DNA of 64,000 nucleotides from an uncultured Collinsella sp. (lineage in GTDB: Bacteria > Actinomycetota > Coriobacteriia > Coriobacteriales > Coriobacteriaceae). Location: positions 62,001 through 126,000 of the forward strand of contig CATYVQ010000003.1 in the NCBI GenBank assembly GCA_958413895.1, written 5' to 3'. A model generated the notes under the pieces. That model did no database searches, was not told the DNA's origin, and saw only the letters and a program-made list of their open reading frames with translations. Made by a program: the position numbers and the translations under genes. Below, piece by piece: positions 50,324 through 58,519 of this stretch (positions within the stretch are counted from its first letter, which is position 1; each line of letters opens with the position of its first letter).

Positions 50324-51367
50324 ATGGAAAAGCTCGATGTGGTGAATGCTGCGCTTGGCGCTCTGAAGGCTGGTAAGACGTGCGAGTTGGTGGTAGTTGC
50401 CGGCACGGCAGGGTCGTCACCGCGCGGTGTGGGCGCATGGATGGCCGTCTTTGCCGATGGCAGCCAGGCGGGCACCATCGGCGGCGGCAAGATTGAGCTC
50501 TTTGCGCTGGACGAGGCGCGCGAGCTCCTGAGCGCGGGTCAGTCGCGTCTGGTCCGCTACACCATGGGCGGCGAGAACTCCGATACCGGCATGATCTGCG
50601 GCGGAGCCATCTGCCTGTGCTACCTGCATCTGGATGCGACCCAGGCACCGTTGTTCCAGGAAATTGCCGACGTCTTGGCCTTTCGGCGCATCGGCGACTT
50701 CGTCATCGACTTTGAGCCGTTTGTCGTAAGCGCGCTCGAGGGCGATGTGGCCGAGTACCATGGCGAGGAATCGCGCCGCACCATTGCGGGCTGTCCCGGG
50801 CTTTCGCTGGTGGAGGAGGGGAGTAAGGTCACCTACACCAACGCGGCCTCCGAGATTCCCCCGGCGCACATCGAGACGCTCTGCCCCGAGGGCCTGACTT
50901 ATATCTTTGGCTGCGGCCACGTGGGCGCTGCGACGGCGCGCGTGCTCACGGCGGCGGGCTTTGCCGTCGTGGCGTGCGATGACCGCCCCGGCACGCTGAC
51001 CCCCGATTGGGTGCCCGGCGTCTACGACCGTCGTCTGGTCGACTACAAGAACCTGAGCGAGCTGTGTCCCATCGGCCCGCGCGACCTGGTGGTCGCCGCC
51101 ACGGCGGGTCACAAGTCCGATATCGACGTGGTGATTCAGGCCATGCGCGCCAAGCCCGCCTATCTGGGCTGCTTAGGCTCGCGCCGCAAGACGGCCTTTG
51201 TGCGCGCCCGCCTGGAGCAGGAGGGCTTTACGCAGGAGCGGATCGACGAGCTGCACCTGCCGATCGGCGTTGCCATTCAGGCCGAGGACCCCGAGGAGAT
51301 CGCCATCTCCATAGCCGCCGAGATGATCCACCTGCGCCGCACCAAGCTCGTCCCCCGCAAGCGCTAA
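50324..51367 (+). CDS. xdhC: XdhC/CoxI-family Mo-hydroxylase maturation protein
   Basis: Inserts the matured molybdenum cofactor into xanthine dehydrogenase-type enzymes. 347 residues: N-terminal XdhC/CoxI part (AGTAGSSPRGVGAWMAVF, GTIGGGKIE, MICGGAICL) and a C-terminal Rossmann part (YIFGCGHVGAATARVLTAAG, GCLGSRRKTAFVRARL). Starts 9 bases after yqeB, so the two form one operon. Confidence 0.93.
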   Translation: MEKLDVVNAALGALKAGKTCELVVVAGTAGSSPRGVGAWMAVFADGSQAGTIGGGKIELFALDEARELLSAGQSRLVRYTMGGENSDTGMICGGAICLCYLHLDATQAPLFQEIADVLAFRRIGDFVIDFEPFVVSALEGDVAEYHGEESRRTIAGCPGLSLVEEGSKVTYTNAASEIPPAHIETLCPEGLTYIFGCGHVGAATARVLTAAGFAVVACDDRPGTLTPDWVPGVYDRRLVDYKNLSELCPIGPRDLVVAATAGHKSDIDVVIQAMRAKPAYLGCLGSRRKTAFVRARLEQEGFTQERIDELHLPIGVAIQAEDPEEIAISIAAEMIHLRRTKLVPRKR

Positions 51368-51384
51368 TCGCATCCCCACCAATA

Positions 51385-51457
51385 AGTTGCGGTGAAATAC
51401 GGATTGTTTAAGCCTGTTAGGCCGCCCAACAGTCCCTATTTCACCGCAACTGCTTTT
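51385..51457. repeat. Palindrome family copy 2, with T run
   Basis: AGTTGCGGTGAAATACGG (51385) and its complement ending at 51451 match the copy at 48600 over nearly the whole arms; a few arm bases differ. GCTTTTTGG follows, so this copy could terminate the yqeB-xdhC transcript. Outer ATCCCC (51372) and GGGGAT (51459) extend the symmetry. It shows that one repeat unit has been placed twice within 3 kb. Confidence 0.88.
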
Positions 51458-51513
51458 TGGGGATCACTATGTGCGGGGGAGTTGTGGAGTTGTGCAGGCA
51501 GACGAGGTTTTTC

Positions 51514-51542
51514 TGGAAATACGCACCCAATGCGCGTATAGT
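51514..51542 (+). promoter_or_regulatory. Candidate promoter for the relocated spc/alpha operon
   Basis: TATAGT at 51537-51542 is preceded by ATACGC (51520) and CGCG, a weak version of the rplC/rplB promoter block. It lies about 140 bases before the rplE start. The operon needs a promoter here, since the upstream xdhC transcript seems to be terminated. Confidence 0.45.
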
Positions 51543-51679
51543 ACCGATTGTTTTGTCGGCTCCTGCTGCGTCGAGTCCAAACCGCGAAATGCCATGAGCG
51601 GCGCGGATGCAGCCAGGAGGCACGAGGACAACCCATCGTGGCCACGCCCCGTGCTTAAAACCCCAAGAAGGAGTGAACA

Positions 51680-52237
51680 ATGGCAGAAGAGAAGTATGTG
51701 CCGCGTCTGAAGACCAAGTACAACAACGAGGTCAAGCAGCAGCTTCAGGACAAGTTCCAGTACGAGAACGTCATGATGATCCCCAAGTTTGAGAAGATCG
51801 TCGTGAACATGGGTGTCGGCGAGGCCGCTACCGATTCCAAGGCCATCGACGGTGCCGTGCGCGACCTGCGCGCCATCACCGGTCAGCAGCCGATGATCAC
51901 CCGTGCCCGCAAGTCCATCGCTACCTTCCGCCTGCGCGCTGGTATGCCGATCGGCTGCAAGGTTACCCTGCGTGGCGACCGTATGTGGGAGTTCTTCGAT
52001 CGTCTGACCTCCGTCGCGATCCCCCGTATCCGCGACTTCCGCGGCATCTCCGCCAAGAGCTTCGACGGCCGTGGTAACTTCTCCATGGGCGTCACCGAGC
52101 AGCTCATCTTCCCCGAGATCGACTTCGACTCCGTCGATCACCAGCGTGGTATGGACATCACTTTCGTGACCACCGCCAACACCGATGAGGAGGCCAAGGC
52201 CCTTCTGGACGCCTTCGGTTTCCCGTTCAAGAAATAG
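51680..52237 (+). CDS. rplE: 50S ribosomal protein L5
   Basis: 5S rRNA-binding protein contacting P-site tRNA. 185 residues with RLKTKYNNEVKQQLQ, KIVVNMGVGEA, PMITRARKSIATFRLRAGMP and NFSMGVTEQLIFPEI. AGAAGGAGTG precedes the ATG. It should follow rplX directly; here it opens a separate transcription unit 30 kb away. Confidence 0.98.
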   Translation: MAEEKYVPRLKTKYNNEVKQQLQDKFQYENVMMIPKFEKIVVNMGVGEAATDSKAIDGAVRDLRAITGQQPMITRARKSIATFRLRAGMPIGCKVTLRGDRMWEFFDRLTSVAIPRIRDFRGISAKSFDGRGNFSMGVTEQLIFPEIDFDSVDHQRGMDITFVTTANTDEEAKALLDAFGFPFKK

Positions 52238-52253
52238 GTTCACCTGCCCTATA

Positions 52254-52283
52254 AGCGCCGTTCCCACAAGGGGGCGGCGCTTG
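52254..52283 (+). other. Hairpin between rplE and rpsN
   Basis: AAGCGCCG (52254-52261) pairs with CGGCGCTT (52276-52283); no T run. Possibly an RNA-processing or stability element within the operon. Confidence 0.4.
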
Positions 52284-52316
52284 GGGCGAACAATACTCTA
52301 TGTGAGGAGGATATAA

Positions 52317-52502
52317 GTGGCTAAGACATCGATGATCGTCAAGTGCAATCGCAAGCAGAAGTTCTCTACTCGTGAGTACACGCGCTGCCAGCGCTGCGGC
52401 CGTCCGCACTCTGTGTACCGCAAGTTCGGCCTGTGCCGTGTCTGCTTCCGTGAGCTTGCACTCAAGGGCGAGCTTCCCGGCGTTAAGAAGGCCAGCTGGT
52501 AA
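52317..52502 (+). CDS. rpsN: 30S ribosomal protein S14, zinc-binding type Z
   Basis: 61 residues, the short zinc form: C24, C27, C40, C43 in TRCQRCGRP and FGLCRVCFREL. Start GTG 52317 after GTGAGGAGG. Being the Zn-containing version it is probably the housekeeping copy; a zinc-free paralogue, if any, is not in this window. Confidence 0.97.
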   Translation: MAKTSMIVKCNRKQKFSTREYTRCQRCGRPHSVYRKFGLCRVCFRELALKGELPGVKKASW

Positions 52503-52621
52503 GTCACTACCAGCGTTTCAAGCATCCGTTTGGAACAGGGAAAACGCGCTAAAAAGGCTTTGCCGTTAAGGGCGGTGAAGAACCAAGAGCACGTGTTCAT
52601 CAAGAACGAAGGAGAATCTGT

Positions 52622-53020
52622 ATGAACCTTACAGACCCGATCGCAGATATGCTTACGCGCATCCGTAACGCTAACTCTGTGAACAAGGCCACGGTCTCCA
52701 TGCCGAGCAGCAAGAAGCTCGTCGAGATCGCTCGTGTTCTGCACGAGGAGGGCTACATCGAGGGCTACGATGTCGAGGACACCGTTCCCCAGAAGACTCT
52801 GCACATCACGCTTAAGTATGGTCCCAAGAAGGCTAAGGTCATCAACGGCATCCGCCGCATTTCCAAGCCGGGCCTGCGTAAGTACACCGGCGTTGCCGAC
52901 ATGCCCCGCGTCCGCGGTGGCCTTGGTACCGCCATTATTTCCACCAGCCATGGCGTCATGACCGACCGCGATGCTCGCAAGCACAACGTCGGCGGCGAGA
53001 TCATCGCTTACGTCTGGTAA
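52622..53020 (+). CDS. rpsH: 30S ribosomal protein S8
   Basis: Central-domain 16S binder and, in E. coli, the translational repressor of the spc operon. 132 residues: DPIADMLTRIRNAN, VIRRISKPGLRKY-like VINGIRRISKPGLRKYTG, and GGLGTAIISTSHGVMTDRDA. AGGAGAATCT precedes the ATG. Confidence 0.98.
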   Translation: MNLTDPIADMLTRIRNANSVNKATVSMPSSKKLVEIARVLHEEGYIEGYDVEDTVPQKTLHITLKYGPKKAKVINGIRRISKPGLRKYTGVADMPRVRGGLGTAIISTSHGVMTDRDARKHNVGGEIIAYVW

Positions 53021-53053
53021 TTCGCTCGGTAGGTAGAAGGAAAGGAGATCACC

Positions 53054-53590
53054 GTGTCTCGTATCGGTAATAAGCCTGTCCAGATTCCCGCCGGAGTCGA
53101 AGTGGCAGTCAACGGCAACAACGTTGTCGTCAAGGGCCCCAAGGGCCAGCTCGAGCTCGATGTCTTTGAGAAGCTCGCTATCAACGTCGAGGACAATGTT
53201 CTCACCGTTTCCCGTCCCGACGACGAGCGTGAGACCCGTGCCCGCCACGGCCTCACCCGCGCCCTCATCCACAACATGGTTGTTGGCGTTTCCGAGGGCT
53301 TCGAGAAGAAGCTCGAGCTCGCCGGCGTCGGTTACCGCGTGCAGCAGAAGGGCAAGAACCTCGAGTTCTCCCTGGGCTTCTCGCACCCCGTGATCGTCGA
53401 GGCTCCCGAGGGCATCACCTTCGAGGTTCCCGACAACACCCACGTGAACGTCAAGGGTATCAACAAGCAGCAGGTCGGTCAGATCGCCGCTGAGATCCGC
53501 GGCCATCGTCCTCCCGAGCCTTACAAGGGCAAGGGTATCCACTACGTTGGCGAGCACATCCGCCGCAAGCTGGGTAAGGCCGCCAAGTAG
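53054..53590 (+). CDS. rplF: 50S ribosomal protein L6
   Basis: Protein near the sarcin-ricin loop. 178 residues in two similar halves: MSRIGNKPVQIPAGVEV, TRALIHNMVVGVSEGFEKKL and the C-terminal PEPYKGKGIHYVGEHIRRK. Start GTG after AAAGGAGATC. Confidence 0.98.
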   Translation: MSRIGNKPVQIPAGVEVAVNGNNVVVKGPKGQLELDVFEKLAINVEDNVLTVSRPDDERETRARHGLTRALIHNMVVGVSEGFEKKLELAGVGYRVQQKGKNLEFSLGFSHPVIVEAPEGITFEVPDNTHVNVKGINKQQVGQIAAEIRGHRPPEPYKGKGIHYVGEHIRRKLGKAAK

Positions 53591-53615
53591 TCGTAACCGA
53601 CTCACTCGCATAAGA

Positions 53616-53650
53616 CCAGCACCCCGTCAGGTGCTGGCAAGATCAACCTT
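53616..53650 (+). other. Hairpin with distal T run between rplF and rplR
   Basis: CCAGCACC (53616)/GGTGCTGG (53630) forms an 8-bp stem; CTTTTT lies about ten bases later. It resembles a weak attenuator or processing site. Confidence 0.4.
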
Positions 53651-53665
53651 TTTAGGAGTTTACGT

Positions 53666-54034
53666 ATGAACAAGCATAAGGCGAAGCTGGAAGGCCTCAA
53701 GCGTCGTCAGCGTCGTGTTCGCGGCAAGGTCTCGGGTACCTCCGAGCGTCCGCGTCTTCGCGTGACCCGTACTAACGCCAACATCTATGCCCAGATCATC
53801 GACGACAGCAAGGGCTCCAGCCTGACGCTCGTCTCTGCCTCGACCCTCGAGGCCGAGTTCAAGGGCACCCACACCTCGAACAAGGAGGCTGCGGAGAAGG
53901 TCGGTCAGCTCGTTGGCAAGCGCGCCATCGAGGCCGGCATCACCAAGGTCGCCTTCGATCGCGGTGGCCGTATCTACCATGGCCGCGTCAAGGCCCTCGC
54001 CGACGGTGCTCGTGCCGCCGGTCTCGAGTTCTAG
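53666..54034 (+). CDS. rplR: 50S ribosomal protein L18
   Basis: 5S rRNA partner of L5. 122 residues with RQRRVRGKVSGTSERPRLRV, SNIYAQVIDD-like ANIYAQIIDDSKG, and FDRGGRIYHGRVKALADGAR. TTTAGGAG precedes the ATG. Confidence 0.98.
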   Translation: MNKHKAKLEGLKRRQRRVRGKVSGTSERPRLRVTRTNANIYAQIIDDSKGSSLTLVSASTLEAEFKGTHTSNKEAAEKVGQLVGKRAIEAGITKVAFDRGGRIYHGRVKALADGARAAGLEF

Positions 54035-54048
54035 GAGGTATGTAGCAC

Positions 54049-54573
54049 ATGGCTCGTAATCAGAAGCAGCAGCGCGAGGCCTCCGAGTTCGAGGAGCGCG
54101 TCGTTTACATCAACCGCGTGTCGAAGACCGTCAAGGGTGGTCGTCGCATGAGCCTCGTCGCTCTCGTCGTCGTTGGCGACGGCAAGGGCAACGTCGGCGT
54201 TGGCATGGGCAAGTCCGCTGAGGTGCCCATGGCCATCTCCAAGGCATCTCTCGATGCCAAGAAGAACATGTTCCACGTGCCGGTGACCGAGCAGGGCACC
54301 GTCCCGCACGAGGTTCTCGGCCACTTTGGTGCCGGCCGCATCATCATCAAGCCCGCTGTCGAGGGTACCGGCGTTATCGCCGGCGGCGCTGTGCGTCCCC
54401 TCTTTGAGCTTGCTGGCATCAAGAACGTCCTGTCCAAGTCCCTCGGTACCGACAACGGCCTCAACATCATCAAGGCTGCCGTCGAGGGCCTCAAGGAGCT
54501 CTCCAGCCCTGAGGACGTCGCGGCTCGCCGTGGCCTGACGGTCTCCGAGATGTTCGTCGGTAAGGAGAACTAA
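54049..54573 (+). CDS. rpsE: 30S ribosomal protein S5
   Basis: Decoding-fidelity protein at the mRNA entry. 174 residues: EERVVYINRVSKTVKGGRRM, GNVGVGMGKSAEVPMAI and GTGVIAGGAVRPLFELAGI. CTAGGAGG lies just before the start; 14 bases from rplR. Confidence 0.98.
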   Translation: MARNQKQQREASEFEERVVYINRVSKTVKGGRRMSLVALVVVGDGKGNVGVGMGKSAEVPMAISKASLDAKKNMFHVPVTEQGTVPHEVLGHFGAGRIIIKPAVEGTGVIAGGAVRPLFELAGIKNVLSKSLGTDNGLNIIKAAVEGLKELSSPEDVAARRGLTVSEMFVGKEN

Positions 54574-54575
54574 GC

Positions 54576-54758
54576 ATGGCTGACACCATCAAGATCAAGC
54601 AGGTCCGCAGCACCAACGGTTGCAAGCAGGACCAGGTCCGTACTGTCCGTGCCCTCGGTCTCCACAGGATCCGCGAGGTTCGCGAGATTGCTGACAACGA
54701 GTCCGTCCGCGGCATGATCTTCAAGGTCAAGCACCTTGTCGAGATTGTAGAGGAGTAG
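54576..54758 (+). CDS. rpmD: 50S ribosomal protein L30
   Basis: 60 residues with IKIKQVRSTNGCKQDQVRTV, LGLHRIREVREI and a VRGMIFKVKHLVEIVEE end. Two bases separate it from rpsE. Confidence 0.97.
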   Translation: MADTIKIKQVRSTNGCKQDQVRTVRALGLHRIREVREIADNESVRGMIFKVKHLVEIVEE

Positions 54759-54761
54759 CAA

Positions 54762-55211
54762 ATGCAGCTTCACGATCTTACTCCCGCGCCCGGTTCCACC
54801 AAGAACCGCAAGCGCGTCGGCCGTGGCAATTCTTCGGGTCACGGCACCACTTCTGGCCGCGGTCAGAAGGGCCAGGGTTCCCGCTCTGGCGGCACCAAGG
54901 GTGCCGGCTTCGAGGGTGGCCAGACTCCGCTGGCTATGCGCCTGCCCAAGCTTCCGGGCTTCCGTAACCCCCGTCGTATCGAGTACACCGCTGTTAACGT
55001 TGAGCGTCTCGAGCGTAAGTTCGAGGACGGCGCTGTGATCGACGGTGCCGCTCTTAAGGCCGCTCGCATCACCAAGAGCGAGTTCGAGCCCGTCAAGGTG
55101 CTCGGCAATGGTGAGCTCACCAAGAAGTTCACGGTCAAGGTCGACAAGGTCAGCGCTTCTGCGCAGGCCAAGATCGAGGCCGCCGGCGGAAAGGTCGAGC
55201 TGCCGTGCTAA
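54762..55211 (+). CDS. rplO: 50S ribosomal protein L15
   Basis: Late-assembly 50S protein. 149 residues: LTPAPGSTKNRKRVGRGNSS, a Gly-rich loop GHGTTSGRGQKGQGSRSGG and FEGGQTPLAMRLPKLPGF. It overlaps the secY start by 7 bases. Confidence 0.98.
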   Translation: MQLHDLTPAPGSTKNRKRVGRGNSSGHGTTSGRGQKGQGSRSGGTKGAGFEGGQTPLAMRLPKLPGFRNPRRIEYTAVNVERLERKFEDGAVIDGAALKAARITKSEFEPVKVLGNGELTKKFTVKVDKVSASAQAKIEAAGGKVELPC

Positions 55212-56491
55212 ATGGTCTTAAGAATGCTTTCCGCATCAAAGAATTGCGCGAAAAGATTCTTTTTACCATAGCTATGCTCGTCGTGTACCGCATTGGTGCG
55301 CACGTTCCTGTGCCCGGCATTCCCTTCCAGGGGATGCTGGGCCTTTTCTCGACCGATAACAATTCGGTCGCCGCAGGTGCTATGGCCCTCCTGAATCTTT
55401 TCTCTGGCGGCGCGTTGAGCTATGTGTCGGTGTTTTCGCTGGGCATCATGCCTTACATCACCAGCTCGATCATCCTCCAGATGCTCCAGGCCGTTGTGCC
55501 TTCCCTGCATGAGCTTGCCCGCGAGGGCGAGGTCGGTCAGACCAAGATTACGCAGTATTCGCGTTACCTCACCCTTGCTCTGGCAATCCTCAACTCCGTG
55601 GGTTACCTCTTCCTCTTTAAGAGCTTCGGCATCAGCTTCAATGGCGCCGGCGCTCCCGAGATCATCTTCGACCTCATGATCGTCGGCACGCTCACTGCGG
55701 GCGCCATGCTGATCATGTGGATTGGTGAGCTCATCACCCAGCGCGGTATCGGCAATGGCATGTCGCTGATCATCTTTGCGAACATCATGGCCGGTCTGCC
55801 GCAGGCTATCTTCTCCAGCACCGAGGGCAATGCCGGTGGCATCATCACCATGGTGATCATCTGCGCCATCATCCTGCTGGTTATCCCGCTGATTGTTTTC
55901 CTTGAGCGCGGCCAGCGCCGCATTCCGGTCTCCTACGCTAAGCGCGTCGTGGGCCGTCGCATGATGGGTGGTCAGACCACCTACCTGCCCATCAAGGTCA
56001 ACACCGCGGGTGTCGTGCCGATCATCTTCGCTTCGGCGCTGCTGTACTTCCCGGCTCAGATTGCCGTGTTCTTCCCCGGCATCGGCTGGATCCAGGCAGT
56101 TGCCTCCGCGCTTTCGACCGGTTGGCTCAACTGGGTGCTTAACGTTGTCCTCATCGTGTTCTTCGCGTACTTCTACACCTCAATGGTGTTCAACCCCGAT
56201 GACACGGCCGACAACCTTAAGAAGCAGGGCGGCTTTATTCCGGGCGTGCGTCCGGGTAGGGCTACCGCGGCCTACATCAAGAACGCGCTCAACAAGATCA
56301 CGCTTCCCAGCGCTGTCTTTTTGGCGCTCATCGCCATCGTGCCTTCGATCATCTTCTCCTTCACGGGTAACCATCTGATCCAGGCATTTGGCGGCACGTC
56401 CATCCTCATCATGGTCGGCGTCGTGCTCGACACAGTCGATAAGCTCGAAGGCCAGATCAAGATGTATGATTACGATGGATTCTTTAAATAG
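55205..56491 (+). CDS. secY: Protein translocase subunit SecY
   Basis: Core pore of the Sec translocon in the inner membrane. 428 residues, ten transmembrane segments: LREKILFTIAMLVVYRIGAH (TM1 start), the plug/TM2 region after GGALSYVSVFSLGIMPYI, QRGIGNGMSLIIFANI, QRRIPVSYAKRVVGRR (the cytosolic ribosome-binding loop) and GFIPGVRPGRATAAYI. Start is GTG 55205, overlapping rplO with GGAAAGG upstream. Position between rplO and adk is standard. Confidence 0.97.
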   Translation: MLNGLKNAFRIKELREKILFTIAMLVVYRIGAHVPVPGIPFQGMLGLFSTDNNSVAAGAMALLNLFSGGALSYVSVFSLGIMPYITSSIILQMLQAVVPSLHELAREGEVGQTKITQYSRYLTLALAILNSVGYLFLFKSFGISFNGAGAPEIIFDLMIVGTLTAGAMLIMWIGELITQRGIGNGMSLIIFANIMAGLPQAIFSSTEGNAGGIITMVIICAIILLVIPLIVFLERGQRRIPVSYAKRVVGRRMMGGQTTYLPIKVNTAGVVPIIFASALLYFPAQIAVFFPGIGWIQAVASALSTGWLNWVLNVVLIVFFAYFYTSMVFNPDDTADNLKKQGGFIPGVRPGRATAAYIKNALNKITLPSAVFLALIAIVPSIIFSFTGNHLIQAFGGTSILIMVGVVLDTVDKLEGQIKMYDYDGFFK

Positions 56492-56509
56492 GCTAGAGGA
56501 GGATTGCTC

Positions 56510-57136
56510 ATGAACCTCGTATTGCTCGGAGCTCCGGGTGCCGGTAAGGGCACCGTCGCACAGGAGCTCGTCGCCGAGTTTGGCGTCGCCCATATTTCCA
56601 CGGGCGACCTGCTGCGTGCTGCCGTCAAGGGTGGCACCGAGCTTGGTATTCAGGCTAAGAAGTACATGGACGCTGGCGAGCTCGTTCCCGACCAGCTCGT
56701 GATCGACCTTGTCAAGGAGCGCCTTGCCGCCGATGACGCCCAGCAGGGCTTCATCCTCGACGGCTTCCCGCGCAACACCGCCCAGGCCGTGACGCTCGAT
56801 TCCGAGCTCTCCGCCATGGGTCGCGAGATCGACTGCGCCCTTCTGGTCGATGTGGCCCCCGAGGTCATCATCGATCGTCTGTCTTCGCGTCGCACCTGCC
56901 GCGCCTGCGGTTACACCGGCACTGCTGCCGATGCCACCTGCCCCAAGTGCGCCGGCGAGATGTATCAGCGCGACGACGACAAGCCCGAGACCATCAAGAA
57001 CCGTCTCGACGTCTACGAGAAGTCCACGAGCCCGCTCGTCGACTACTATCGTGGCCAGGGTCTGCTCAAGTCGGTCAACGGTGACCAGGCTCGCGAGACC
57101 GTGTACGGGGATGTCAAAGAGGCTCTCGGTCTATGA
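56510..57136 (+). CDS. adk: Adenylate kinase, zinc-LID form
   Basis: Interconverts AMP, ADP and ATP. 208 residues: P-loop GAPGAGKGTVAQEL, DGFPRN, and a LID with C130, C133, C144 and C147 that should bind zinc, as in Gram-positive enzymes. ATG 56510 is 7 bases after AGAGGAGG; a TTG at 56504 is a less likely start. It overlaps map by 4 bases (ATGA). Confidence 0.97.
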   Translation: MNLVLLGAPGAGKGTVAQELVAEFGVAHISTGDLLRAAVKGGTELGIQAKKYMDAGELVPDQLVIDLVKERLAADDAQQGFILDGFPRNTAQAVTLDSELSAMGREIDCALLVDVAPEVIIDRLSSRRTCRACGYTGTAADATCPKCAGEMYQRDDDKPETIKNRLDVYEKSTSPLVDYYRGQGLLKSVNGDQARETVYGDVKEALGL

Positions 57137-57921
57137 TCAAGATTAAGTCTGCAACGCAAATCGAGCAGATGAAGAAGGCAGGAGCGCTATCTAAGATGGC
57201 GCTCCGCCACGTTGGAGCCATGGTGCGCCCCGGCGTTTCGACTTTTGAGCTCGATCAGCTCGCGGAGCAGATTATCCGCATGCATGGTGGCATCCCAGCC
57301 TTTAAGGGTTACGGCGGGTTTCCCGGAACCATTTGCGCATCGATTAACGATGCCGTGGTACACGGTATTCCCAACCCCGACATGATCCTGCGCGATGGCG
57401 ATATCATCTCCATCGATACGGGAGCCGTTGTCGACGGTTGGGTCGGCGATAACGCTTGGACGTTTTTCGTCGGCACCCCCACGCCCGAAGCCAAGGCTTT
57501 GTGCGAGATCACGCGCGATTGCCTTAAGGCTGCCATCGAGCAGGCTGTTCCCGGTAACCATATCGGGGACGTCGGTTATGCCGTTCAGTCCCTCGCCGAG
57601 TCTCACGGTTACGGCGTGCTTCGCGATTATGTGGGCCATGGCATTGGCCGCGTGATGCACGAGGACCCCAACGTTCCTAACTATGGAAAGAAGGGGAGGG
57701 GCGTTCGCCTCCAGGCCGGCATGGTCATTGCCATCGAGCCGATGGTTACGATGGGTTCCAACCATGTGAGCACGGGCTCCGACGGTTGGATCGTCACGAC
57801 CAACGACCACCTGCCCGCCGCGCACTACGAGAACACCGTCGCCATTACCAATGACGGCCCGGTGATTCTCACCACGGATGCGCAAGGTGCTTGGTGTTCG
57901 CTCCAAGGCGGAGAAATGTAA
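57133..57921 (+). CDS. map: Methionine aminopeptidase, type I
   Basis: Removes N-terminal Met from nascent chains. 262 residues; metal ligands are in ISIDTGAVVDGWVGDNAW (two Asp), GHGIGRVMHEDP (His), IAIEPMVTMG (Glu) and AHYENTVAIT (Glu). Its ATG lies within the adk stop region. In the usual spc/alpha order it precedes infA. Confidence 0.97.
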   Translation: MIKIKSATQIEQMKKAGALSKMALRHVGAMVRPGVSTFELDQLAEQIIRMHGGIPAFKGYGGFPGTICASINDAVVHGIPNPDMILRDGDIISIDTGAVVDGWVGDNAWTFFVGTPTPEAKALCEITRDCLKAAIEQAVPGNHIGDVGYAVQSLAESHGYGVLRDYVGHGIGRVMHEDPNVPNYGKKGRGVRLQAGMVIAIEPMVTMGSNHVSTGSDGWIVTTNDHLPAAHYENTVAITNDGPVILTTDAQGAWCSLQGGEM

Positions 57922-57957
57922 CAAGTTCCACTTAGTTGTGGAGCCATTACGAAGTTA

Positions 57958-57986
57958 TTACGATGCGTGCATACGTGTTGTAGAAT
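57958..57986 (+). promoter_or_regulatory. Predicted promoter before infA
   Basis: TTACGA (57958) and TAGAAT (57981) are 17 bases apart, a reasonable sigma-70-type pair with 40 bases to the infA start. It could give the alpha-operon genes extra transcription. Confidence 0.55.
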
Positions 57987-58025
57987 ACTCAATCGCTGTC
58001 GTTTTCTAGAGAAAGATGATTGCTT

Positions 58026-58244
58026 GTGAAGAAGGAAGACGCAATTGAGCTCGAGGGTACGGTAAAGGAACCGCTGCCCAATGCCATGTTTAAGGTCGAG
58101 CTCGAGAACGGTCATTCGGTTCTGTGCAACATTTCTGGCAAGATCCGAATGAATTACATCCGTATTCTCCCCGGTGACAGGGTTGTCGTGGAGCTTTCCC
58201 CGTACGACCTGACCCGCGGCCGCATCACCTATCGCTACAAATAG
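58026..58244 (+). CDS. infA: Translation initiation factor IF-1
   Basis: OB-fold factor binding the A site of the 30S. 72 residues from GTG 58026: KKEDAIELEGTVKEPLPNAM, FKVELENGHSVLCNISGKIR and NYIRILPGDRVVVELSPYDL. TTG 58020 would add two residues and is the alternative start. No strong Shine-Dalgarno for either. Confidence 0.96.
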   Translation: MKKEDAIELEGTVKEPLPNAMFKVELENGHSVLCNISGKIRMNYIRILPGDRVVVELSPYDLTRGRITYRYK

Positions 58245-58391
58245 CGGCACGCATACACGCTCTTTTCCGACTGCAGGCTTAGCTCAACCTACGGTCGGTT
58301 TGCGTGTGAAGACCAGCCATAGTTTTAAACGCCTGCGGCTGGGCGAGTAGATAGTAGGGAAGTAGTTTGAGCGCTACCGAAAGGAAGAACG

Positions 58392-58505
58392 ATGAAGGTA
58401 CGTCCTTCGGTCAAGAAGATGTGCGATAAGTGCAAAATCATTAGGCGCCATGGCAAGGTCCTCGTCATTTGCGAGAATCCCCGTCATAAGCAGCGTCAGG
58501 GTTAA
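58392..58505 (+). CDS. rpmJ: 50S ribosomal protein L36, zinc form
   Basis: 37 residues: MKVRPSVKKMCDKCKIIRRH, then VLVICENPRHKQRQG. C11, C14, C27 and H32 are the zinc ligands. AAAGGAAGAACG precedes the ATG. The 147 bases upstream, after infA, show no gene. Confidence 0.97.
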   Translation: MKVRPSVKKMCDKCKIIRRHGKVLVICENPRHKQRQG

Positions 58506-58519
58506 GAGAGGAGACTACG

